From: Pseudonocardia phyllosphaerae
Lineage (GTDB): Bacteria; Actinomycetota; Actinomycetes; Mycobacteriales; Pseudonocardiaceae
Length of the DNA stretch: 64,000 nt
Direction of reading: 5' to 3'
NCBI RefSeq assembly: GCF_046546475.1
Contig: NZ_JBKGXS010000001.1
Coordinates: forward strand, 558,001-622,000
The notes beneath the pieces were generated by a model, which was not told the DNA's origin, did no database searches, and saw only the letters and a program-made list of their open reading frames with translations. This document shows positions 16,309 through 22,296 of the stretch, one piece after another. Positions within the stretch are counted from its first letter, which is position 1; the number at the start of each line of letters is the position of its first letter. The position numbers and the translations under genes were made by a program.

Positions 16309-16725
16309 ATGTCCGCTCCGACCCCGCCGCAGGCTGCGGCCCGTGCCCGCTCGCGTGAGCCCGGGCTCGCCGCAGCGGTCGCGCTCTACACCCTGGCCCG
16401 GGTCGCGCTGGTCGCGGTCATCGCGCTCGTCCTGGTGCTCGCCGGGGTGCCGGCGCTGGTCGCGCTGCTCGTCGCGCTCGTCGTCGCGTTGCCGCTGTCG
16501 ATGGTGCTCTTCCGCGGCCTGCGGGCGCGGATGGAGACGGCCGTCGCACAGGCCACGGCCCGGCGCTCGGCCGAGCGGGCGTCGCTGCGGGCCCAGCTGC
16601 GTGGCGACGCCGAGCCATCGGCCGGCACGTCGCCCGATGGTGCGGCCGGCTCCTCGGGTGAAGGTTCCGCGCCCGCCTCAGCCGAGGGCGAGACCGACGC
16701 CGGTGAGCACCGACCAGGCCAGTAG
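16309..16725 (+). CDS. DUF4229 small membrane protein
   Basis: 138 residues. Two hydrophobic segments near residues 20-42 and 46-64 are followed by FRGLRARMETAVAQATARRSAERASLRAQL, a basic amphipathic stretch, then a disordered Ser/Gly/Glu tail. This matches DUF4229 proteins, which in actinobacteria are usually encoded beside menA. Its 3' end overlaps the 3' end of menA by 48 bases on the opposite strand. Function unknown; the conserved pairing with menA hints at a menaquinone-related membrane role. Confidence 0.82.
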   Translation: MSAPTPPQAAARARSREPGLAAAVALYTLARVALVAVIALVLVLAGVPALVALLVALVVALPLSMVLFRGLRARMETAVAQATARRSAERASLRAQLRGDAEPSAGTSPDGAAGSSGEGSAPASAEGETDAGEHRPGQ

Positions 16726-17550
16726 CAGCAGGCCGGTGTCGCGCAGGACCGGGATCAGTGCCGGGCCCTCCGCGCCGCCGAGCACGGTCCGCACCGGACG
16801 GACTGCCACCGGGATCGCGAGCAGGGCCAGCAGCGCCCCGATCCGGTCGAACGAGGCCCCCACCGCCAGCACGAACGGCACCGCCGCGAGCAGCAGGTAG
16901 AGCGTGCGGGTGCCGCGCTCGCCCAGCCGTACGGCCAGGGTCCGCTTCCCGACGACGCGGTCGCCGGGGATGTCGCGCAGGTTGTTCGCGACGAGCACGG
17001 CGCAGCACAGGAGCCCGACGCCGACCGCGCCGGCGACCGCCTCGGCATCGACCGTCCCGGCCTGGGTGAGCATCGTGCCGAGTACGGCGACGGGGCCGAA
17101 GAACACGAACACCGCGACCTCGCCGAGGCCGGCGTAGCCGTAGGGGCGTGCGCCGCCGGTGTAGTACCAGGCACCGACGATGCAGACCGCGCCGACGGCG
17201 ATCAGCCACCACTGCCCGGACAGTGCCGTCAGTACGAGCCCGGCGACGGCGGCGACCCCGAAGCAGCCGAACGCGGCGTACTTCACCAGCGACGGCGACG
17301 CGGCGCGGGAGCCGACCAGTCGCTGCGGCCCGACGCGGTCGTCGTCGGTGCCGCGGATGCCGTCGGAGTAGTCGTTCGCGAAGTTGACGCCGATCACCAG
17401 CGCGACCGCGACGACGAGCGCGAGCAGTGCGGCTCCGGGGGCGACGACGCCGGCGCCGATCGCGGCGCCGGTTCCGACGAGTACGGGTGAGATCGCGGTG
17501 GGGAGGGTGCGCGGACGCGCCCCCTCGACCCACTCCGCCAGGGTGGCCAC
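16678..17550 (-). CDS. menA: 1,4-dihydroxy-2-naphthoate polyprenyltransferase
   Basis: Integral-membrane prenyltransferase that joins the polyprenyl chain to dihydroxynaphthoate, giving demethylmenaquinone. 290 residues, about eight or nine membrane segments. The first Asp-rich motif is NFANDYSDGIRGTDDDR and the second NNLRDIPGDRVVGKRTLAVRLG, both diagnostic of MenA. The start is GTG 17550 (VATLAEWVEGARPRTLPTAISP), supported by TAGATT 7 bases upstream; the longer upstream frame is not conserved in character. Confidence 0.95.
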   Translation of the reverse strand: MATLAEWVEGARPRTLPTAISPVLVGTGAAIGAGVVAPGAALLALVVAVALVIGVNFANDYSDGIRGTDDDRVGPQRLVGSRAASPSLVKYAAFGCFGVAAVAGLVLTALSGQWWLIAVGAVCIVGAWYYTGGARPYGYAGLGEVAVFVFFGPVAVLGTMLTQAGTVDAEAVAGAVGVGLLCCAVLVANNLRDIPGDRVVGKRTLAVRLGERGTRTLYLLLAAVPFVLAVGASFDRIGALLALLAIPVAVRPVRTVLGGAEGPALIPVLRDTGLLLLAWSVLTGVGLALG

Positions 17551-17557
17551 GCCCTCG

Positions 17558-17563
17558 AATCTA
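17558..17563 (-). promoter_or_regulatory. Leaderless-type -10 box (TAGATT) before menA
   Basis: Read on the minus strand, TAGATT ends 7 bases before GTG 17550. Confidence 0.45.
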
Positions 17564-17581
17564 GCTCGCGGGGCGGTGTGT

Positions 17582-17624
17582 CCGGGCACACGCCGCCGCA
17601 CCAGGTGCGACGACGTGTGCCCGG
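17582..17624 (-). terminator. Hairpin after the secreted barrel-protein gene
   Basis: Perfect 11-base arms CCGGGCACACG (17582-17592) and CGTGTGCCCGG (17614-17624) with an inner GCACC/GGTGC stem. It begins 20 bases beyond the stop at 17645 and precedes menA on the same strand. Confidence 0.6.
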
Positions 17625-17644
17625 CTCGGGGGCGAAATGGGTGG

Positions 17645-19114
17645 TCAGGAGGCGCTGGACTGGGCGCGCTGCGCCGAACCCGGCTGGATCCGCGGGGCCG
17701 CCTGCTGCTCGCCGGCGGGGGTGTTCGCGGGGGACTGCGCGGGGCTCGTCGCGGGTGCCGGAGCAGCCGTCGCCGGAGCCGGTGCCGGAGCCGGAGTGGC
17801 GGAAGCCGCCGGGGCCGGAGTGGCGGAAGTCGCCGGGGCCGGGGCGGCCGCACCGCAGGCCGGCAGGTCGGCGGGCAGCTCGCGGACCGCGGAGGCCCGG
17901 ACGTACTGCTTGTCGCCGATCTGTACGTAGCGCTGCGCCCCGGTGCCCTGCACGCACTCCAGCGGCACGTCCGCGGAGTCCGCCGCCATCCCGACGACCG
18001 ATGCCCCGGTCCTCGGTGCGGACAGGATCGGCACGTCCGGCGAGCCCTCGGCGCGAATCGCCGACAGCCGCCGGCTCCCCGTCCAGAGGTAGTCGACCTG
18101 GACCTGGGAGTTGTTCTTCAGCCCCAGCGCGTCCCAGAAGATCCCGTCACCGAGGTCGATGCCGGCCGGGTTGGCGGGCTTGCGGCCGAACTGGTCGCGG
18201 CCGCCGTTGTGCCCGTCGCGGTAGGCGGCGGAGGCCTGCGGCATGCCCTGCGGCAGGTCGGCGAAGCGCTCGCGCGTGCGGCCCGCGTTCCAGTAGTCGT
18301 CCTGGGTGTTCCACGGCCCGATGTCCCAGACCGGGGCGAACGCGCAGCGTCCGTTCGGGGCGCAGATCTTGACCGAGTAGTCGCTCTTGCCGTCGGCGGA
18401 GAGCGCGCGGCGCGAGGGCAGCGCGACGAAGCGGTCCCGATCGGTGATCCGGTGTCCGTTGGCGGTGGTGCCGCCGACGAGGCCCTCGCGGGTGGCGAAG
18501 ACCGAGAAGCTTCGTGACGCCGACTCGGTGTCGGGCACCGCCTCGGCCAGCGAGGCGGGGGCGGCGCTCAGCGTCACCGAGTGCACCGTCGGCGCGGGGC
18601 CGCCGGTCGAGGTCAGCACCAGCCGGCCCTGCACCTCGCGCGACGCGACGGGCAGCTCGGCCCGCGCCGGGCTCGCCGGGCCGGTGGAGGCCGCGGGGAT
18701 CCACTCGGTCCAGGCACCGTCGGCGCGGCGGCCGCGGACGTCGACCGTGGCGGTGGAGCCGGGCGGCAGGTCGGCGTCGAGCGTGGAGTCGATCTCGCGG
18801 GTCGGTGCGTCGAGGTCGCGGGCGGGCAGCGTCAGCAGGCCGGTCGGCACGACGTTGGACGGGTCGGCCGAGCTCTCGGTGTCCCCGTTGGCGTCCGAGG
18901 CCGGCGCGCCGTGCGCGGTGCCCCGGTCGAACCGGGCGGAGCCGTCACCGACGACGATCCCGGTCCCCTCGCCCTTCGCCAGGTCCGGCTGCCAGGTGGT
19001 GTCCGGCTCGGCGGCACCCGCCACCGGAACCACCGCGGCCGCACAGAGTGCACCGGTCGCGGCCAGCAGGCCGATGCCCCGCAGACCGGCCCGCGTCATC
19101 CTGCGCATCTCCAC
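17645..19114 (-). CDS. Secreted protein with a double-psi beta-barrel-like domain
   Basis: Up to 489 residues (GTG 19114; ATG 19108 or 19099 also possible). N-terminal Sec signal: basic RMTRAGLRGIG, a hydrophobic core, probable cleavage after VAGAA. The region around 200-345 (SVFATREGLVGGTTANGHRI, DYSVKICAPNGRCAFAPVWDIGPWN) looks like the RlpA/expansin-type barrel found in many actinobacterial exported proteins. Residues about 365-410 (ILSAPRTGASVVGM...YVQIGDKQYVRAS) look SH3-like. The C-terminal 75 residues are Ala/Pro/Thr repeats. A cell-wall function is likely but the enzyme activity is unknown. It lies between menA and menE. Confidence 0.8.
   Translation of the reverse strand: MEMRRMTRAGLRGIGLLAATGALCAAAVVPVAGAAEPDTTWQPDLAKGEGTGIVVGDGSARFDRGTAHGAPASDANGDTESSADPSNVVPTGLLTLPARDLDAPTREIDSTLDADLPPGSTATVDVRGRRADGAWTEWIPAASTGPASPARAELPVASREVQGRLVLTSTGGPAPTVHSVTLSAAPASLAEAVPDTESASRSFSVFATREGLVGGTTANGHRITDRDRFVALPSRRALSADGKSDYSVKICAPNGRCAFAPVWDIGPWNTQDDYWNAGRTRERFADLPQGMPQASAAYRDGHNGGRDQFGRKPANPAGIDLGDGIFWDALGLKNNSQVQVDYLWTGSRRLSAIRAEGSPDVPILSAPRTGASVVGMAADSADVPLECVQGTGAQRYVQIGDKQYVRASAVRELPADLPACGAAAPAPATSATPAPAASATPAPAPAPATAAPAPATSPAQSPANTPAGEQQAAPRIQPGSAQRAQSSAS
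17793..17840 (-). repeat. 24-bp tandem repeat coding for the Ala/Pro-rich tail
   Basis: 17793-17816 and 17817-17840 differ at one base (GGAGTGGCGGAAGCC versus GTC at the 3' end of that stretch) and encode an Ala/Pro/Thr/Ser octapeptide in the exported protein's tail. Confidence 0.7.
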
Positions 19115-19294
19115 AACCCCCGCGCTCGCTGTGACTCGTGTGACGACTGCGATTCAGGAGAACCGTGTGTCGGCAGTGGCAGAAGCACACTCGATGTACG
19201 GGCGGGGCGCAACGCACGCAGCGTGAACCGACCCCATGGTGTGTACGTCCGGTTCACCGCTCCGAGTGGTGACGGGTGAGGTCAGGTGACGTAG

Positions 19295-19313
19295 TCGTCG
19301 CGCAGAGCGACGA
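19295..19313 (-). terminator. Hairpin after menE
   Basis: Arms TCGTCGC (19295-19301) and GCGACGA (19307-19313) with a 5-base loop, 8 bases past the menE stop. The remainder of 19115-19321 holds the secreted gene's upstream region; no further element was recognised. Confidence 0.45.
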
Positions 19314-19321
19314 ACCGCAGC

Positions 19322-20566
19322 TCAGGACGACGCTCGGTGACCGTTCGCGGCGGGCTCGCGGACCTTTGCGAGCAGCTCCGTGACCGCGGTCCGGTCCGGC
19401 TTCCCGATACCCCGCTCGGGCACCGCGTCGGCCCGGTGCAGCAGCCGCGGGACGGCGGCGCGGCCGCACGCGGAGCGGACGGCGTCGCGCAGGGTCTCCT
19501 CGGGGGCATCCCCGACGACCAGCGCGGCGACGATCTGGCCCCACTCGTCGTCGGGCAGGCCGACGGCGCAGGCCCCGCGCACGCCGGGCACGGCCAGCAG
19601 GGCCCGCTCCACCGCGGCCGGGGCGACCTTCTCCCCGCCGGTGTTGACGACGTCGTCGGCCCGGCCGAGCACGGTCAGCGTCCCGTCCGCGGAGACCGCG
19701 CCCAGGTCGCTGGTGCGGAAGCCGTCGGCGGTGAACGCTTCGGCCGTCGCCGCCGGGTCGCCCAGGTAGCCGGCTGCGACGACAGGGCCGCCGAGCACGA
19801 TCCGGCCCGCTGCGGGGTCGTCGCCGTCGAGGGTGACGGTGACGCCGTCGAGCGGGACGCCGTCGTAGACGCAGCCGCCGCAGGTCTCGCTCATGCCGTA
19901 GGTGGTGACGATCCGGATCCCGGCGTCGAGGGCGCGGGCGTGCAGGCCGGGGTCGAGCGCGGCGCCGCCGACCAGGACGCCGTCGTAGCCGGCCAGCGCG
20001 TACAGCGGTGCGCTGCCGTGGTCGAGGATCCGGGCGAGCTGGGTCGGGACGAGGCTGGTGTAGCGGCGCTCGCCGTGCGCGAGCCGTCCGGTGGCGCGGG
20101 CGAAGCCCTCGGGCCGGAAGCCCTCGCGGACGTCCTGCACGACCGGTGGGCGTCCGGCCAGCAGCGAGCGCAGGATCACCTGGACGCCCGCGACGTGCTC
20201 GGCCGGCAGCGGCAGCACCCACGTCCCCGGCCCGCCGAGCCGGTCCTCGGTCGCCCGGGCCGACGCCCGCAGCGCGTCCGCGGTCAGCCCGACGTGCTTG
20301 GGCTCCCCGGTCGACCCCGAGGTGGCGACGACGACGGCCAGACCCTCCGGCAACCCGTCTGCCGCGGCTCGGACGACCGGCTCGGGCAGCGGCGGTTCGG
20401 CGTCGGGGTCGGGGCCGGTGATCCCGTCCGGGGCGGCGGTGCCGTCGGCGACCCGCACCGGGACGACGGCGGGGCCCCCGTCCAGAGCGGCCTCCAGGGC
20501 CGTGACCAGCTTCGCCACCGACTCGAGTGAGCCGTCCACCCCGACCGTCCGCACGCCGTCCTGCAT
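19322..20566 (-). CDS. menE: o-Succinylbenzoate--CoA ligase
   Basis: ANL-superfamily AMP-forming ligase that activates o-succinylbenzoate with CoA. 414 residues from ATG 20566, short as is usual for actinobacterial MenE. Motifs: phosphate-binding VVATSGSTGEPKHVGLT, TTYGMSETCGGCVYDG, and LGRADDVVNTGGEKVAPAAVE at the hinge, with the catalytic Lys in GIGKPDRTA. The start is preceded by CAGGCT 7 bases upstream. Its product feeds menB. The enzyme that makes its substrate, MenC, is not encoded in the window. Confidence 0.92.
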   Translation of the reverse strand: MQDGVRTVGVDGSLESVAKLVTALEAALDGGPAVVPVRVADGTAAPDGITGPDPDAEPPLPEPVVRAAADGLPEGLAVVVATSGSTGEPKHVGLTADALRASARATEDRLGGPGTWVLPLPAEHVAGVQVILRSLLAGRPPVVQDVREGFRPEGFARATGRLAHGERRYTSLVPTQLARILDHGSAPLYALAGYDGVLVGGAALDPGLHARALDAGIRIVTTYGMSETCGGCVYDGVPLDGVTVTLDGDDPAAGRIVLGGPVVAAGYLGDPAATAEAFTADGFRTSDLGAVSADGTLTVLGRADDVVNTGGEKVAPAAVERALLAVPGVRGACAVGLPDDEWGQIVAALVVGDAPEETLRDAVRSACGRAAVPRLLHRADAVPERGIGKPDRTAVTELLAKVREPAANGHRASS

Positions 20567-20573
20567 GGGGATC

Positions 20574-20579
20574 AGCCTG
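20574..20579 (-). promoter_or_regulatory. Possible leaderless -10 box (CAGGCT) before menE
   Basis: On the minus strand CAGGCT (one mismatch to TANNNT) ends 7 bases before ATG 20566. Confidence 0.3.
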
Positions 20580-20638
20580 CCACCCGCGCGGTGACCACTC
20601 ACGCCGCGCCTGCCCGCACGAGCCCGGCCGTGCGTCGC

Positions 20639-20702
20639 GTGATCACGAATCGGGTGGGATCCCGGCCAACGGTGGCCGCATCCCTTCCAGAATCGTGATC
20701 AC
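20639..20702. repeat. 64-bp near-palindrome with GTGATCAC at both ends
   Basis: The left arm starts GTGATCACGAATC and the right arm ends GAATCGTGATCAC (one mismatch in 13). Inside, GGGAT/ATCCC and CGGCC/GGCCG continue the pairing to a small loop (AACGGT), so nearly the whole element can fold into one hairpin. It sits in the 373-base gap between menE and a small open frame. May be a dispersed repeat or a bidirectional element. Confidence 0.65.
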
Positions 20703-20703
20703 C

Positions 20704-20721
20704 CGCGTTCCGCGGAACGCG
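20704..20721. repeat. 18-bp perfect palindrome
   Basis: CGCGTTCCGCGGAACGCG, identical to its reverse complement, begins 2 bases after the 64-bp hairpin. Size and symmetry suit a dimeric regulator site. Confidence 0.6.
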
Positions 20722-20741
20722 CTGCGGGGACGAGGCCCGGC

Positions 20742-20768
20742 GATGCCTCAGCGGGTGAGACGTTCCCG
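20742..20768 (+). repeat. Copy B of the dispersed ~27-bp dyad element
   Basis: Core CCTCAGCGGGTGAGACGTTCC. Nearly identical to copy A1 at 5936-5963 (same left flank ATG and same GAGACGTTCCCG right part). A further small inverted repeat, CGCATTC/GAATGCG, lies at 20818-20843 in the same gap. Confidence 0.65.
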
Positions 20769-20939
20769 CCGCTCCGGGCTGCTCGCAGGTGGTGGCCGTG
20801 ACCGCAAGTCGACACGGCGCATTCATCAGATGTGTCGAATGCGGGACGGGATCGGCAACGGCGTCGCCGCGCTGAGCGACAGTCCTCGTGAGAGCGGCGG
20901 CGCACGGCCGGCGTTCCACGGCGACGTGAGGAGTTCCCC

Positions 20940-21188
20940 ATGACTGCGCCGACCACCGCGTCCACCGGGACCGCCGACGACACCACCCCCGCCCTGCGGG
21001 CCGTCCCCGAGATCACCGACGCGCCCGAGGTGCCGGCCCAGCGCACCCACCGCGGCGCCGTCCGGGGCCACCGCGCCGCCGCCGGTGAGCTGGCCGCGCT
21101 CGCATTCCAGCCGGTCGTGGCGCTGGTCCCGGTCTCGCGCCGGGTCGGCGCGGCGCCGGTCCCGCAGCCGCGTCCCGCACAGGACTGA
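20940..21188 (+). CDS. Small hypothetical protein
   Basis: 82 residues, Ala/Pro/Thr-rich: MTAPTTASTGTADD, then PEVPAQRTHRGAVRGHRAAAGELAALAFQPVVALVPVSRR and a Pro-rich end. No signal peptide or known domain. A good ribosome binding site GAGGAG (20928-20933) stands 6 bases before the ATG, third-position GC is high, and a terminator-like hairpin follows 6 bases after the stop, so a real gene is plausible. The sequence is low in information; it could also be a chance frame. Confidence 0.5.
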   Translation: MTAPTTASTGTADDTTPALRAVPEITDAPEVPAQRTHRGAVRGHRAAAGELAALAFQPVVALVPVSRRVGAAPVPQPRPAQD

Positions 21189-21194
21189 GCCCGC

Positions 21195-21224
21195 CGCCGC
21201 GCGGCGAACCCTCGCCGCGCGGCG
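21195..21224. terminator. Bidirectional hairpin between the small ORF and menB
   Basis: Two copies of the self-complementary CGCCGCGCGGCG (21195-21206 and 21213-21224), 6 bases apart, form a 12-base stem between two converging genes. Confidence 0.65.
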
Positions 21225-21247
21225 ACCGCTCAGTGCTGGCGGGCGGC

Positions 21248-22150
21248 TCAGTAGTGCCAGGGAAAGGGCGACCAGTCCGGCTCGCGCTTCTCCAGGAACG
21301 AGTCCTTGCCCTCGATGGCCTCGTCGGTCATGTACGCCAGCCGTGTCGCCTCACCGGCGAACAGCTGCTGGCCGACCAGGCCGTCGTCGATCAGGTTGAA
21401 CGCGTACTTCAGCATCCGCTGCGCCTGCGGCGACTTGCCGTTGATCTCCCGCGCCCACTGCAGCGCGACGTTCTCCAGCTCCGCGTGCGGCACGACCTCG
21501 TTCACCGCGCCCATGTGGTGCATCTGCTCGGCCGTGTAGGTCCGGCCCAGGAAGAAGATCTCCCGGGCGAACTTCTGCCCGACCTGGCGCGCCAGGTAGG
21601 CCGAGCCGAAACCGCCGTCGAACGAGCCCACGTCGGCGTCGGTCTGCTTGAACCGCGCGTGCTCGGCCGAGGCAAGCGTCAGGTCCGCGACGGCGTGCAG
21701 CGAGTGCCCGCCCCCGGCCGCCCACCCGTTCACCACGGCGATCACGACCTTCGGCATGAAGCGGATCAGCCGCTGGCACTCCAGGATGTGCAGCCGACCC
21801 GCGCGGCCCTTCTCCACGGTCTCGGCGGTCTCCCCGGACGCGTACTGGTAGCCCGTGCGCCCGCGGATCCGCTGGTCACCGCCGGAGCAGAACGAGCGCT
21901 TGCCGTCCTTCGGCGACGGCCCGTTGCCGGTCAGCAGGACGGCGCCCACGTCGGCGGTGGTCCGGGCGTGCTCCAGTGCGGTGAACAGCTCGTCGACGGT
22001 GCCGGGGCGGAACGCGTTGAGCACCTCGGGGCGGTCGAACGCGATCCGCACGGCGCCGGTGTCGACGGCGCGGTGGTAGGTGATGTCGGTGAAGTCGAAC
22101 CCCTCCACCGGCTTCCACGCGTCGGGGTCGAAGATCTCGGAGACGGCCAT
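21248..22150 (-). CDS. menB: 1,4-dihydroxy-2-naphthoyl-CoA synthase
   Basis: Crotonase-fold enzyme that closes the naphthoate ring of o-succinylbenzoyl-CoA. 300 residues, typical length. Motifs: ITYHRAVDTGAVRIAFDRPEVLNAFRPG, SFCSGGDQRIRG, VNGWAAGGGHSLHAVADLTLAS, and the MenB-specific RFKQTDADVGSFDGGFGSAYLARQVG. The C-terminal FAGEATRLAYMTDEAIEGKDSFLEKREPDWSPFPW is also characteristic. Leaderless start at ATG 22150. It transcribes away from the FAD dehydrogenase gene, 146 bases apart. Confidence 0.97.
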   Translation of the reverse strand: MAVSEIFDPDAWKPVEGFDFTDITYHRAVDTGAVRIAFDRPEVLNAFRPGTVDELFTALEHARTTADVGAVLLTGNGPSPKDGKRSFCSGGDQRIRGRTGYQYASGETAETVEKGRAGRLHILECQRLIRFMPKVVIAVVNGWAAGGGHSLHAVADLTLASAEHARFKQTDADVGSFDGGFGSAYLARQVGQKFAREIFFLGRTYTAEQMHHMGAVNEVVPHAELENVALQWAREINGKSPQAQRMLKYAFNLIDDGLVGQQLFAGEATRLAYMTDEAIEGKDSFLEKREPDWSPFPWHY

Positions 22151-22156
22151 GTGCCG

Positions 22157-22162
22157 ACCCTA
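22157..22162 (-). promoter_or_regulatory. Leaderless-type -10 box (TAGGGT) before menB
   Basis: On the minus strand TAGGGT ends 6 bases before ATG 22150. Confidence 0.5.
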
Positions 22163-22256
22163 GAGTCCGGGCTCACCGACGCTCACCGCGTGGTGTCCCG
22201 GTCACACATCCATCCTGGTACGGACCGCGACCGTGGGGGGCGCCGGTATCCCGGGG

Positions 22257-22291
22257 TAGCGTCGAGCCCGCCCCGAGCTGCCGATAAGGAG
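22257..22291 (+). promoter_or_regulatory. -10 box and ribosome binding site of the FAD/Fe-S dehydrogenase gene
   Basis: TAGCGT at 22257-22262 lies 34 bases before the start, and AAGGAG at 22286-22291 sits 5 bases before GTG 22297. This is a leadered gene, in contrast to its leaderless divergent neighbour menB. Confidence 0.5.
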
Positions 22292-22296
22292 TACGT

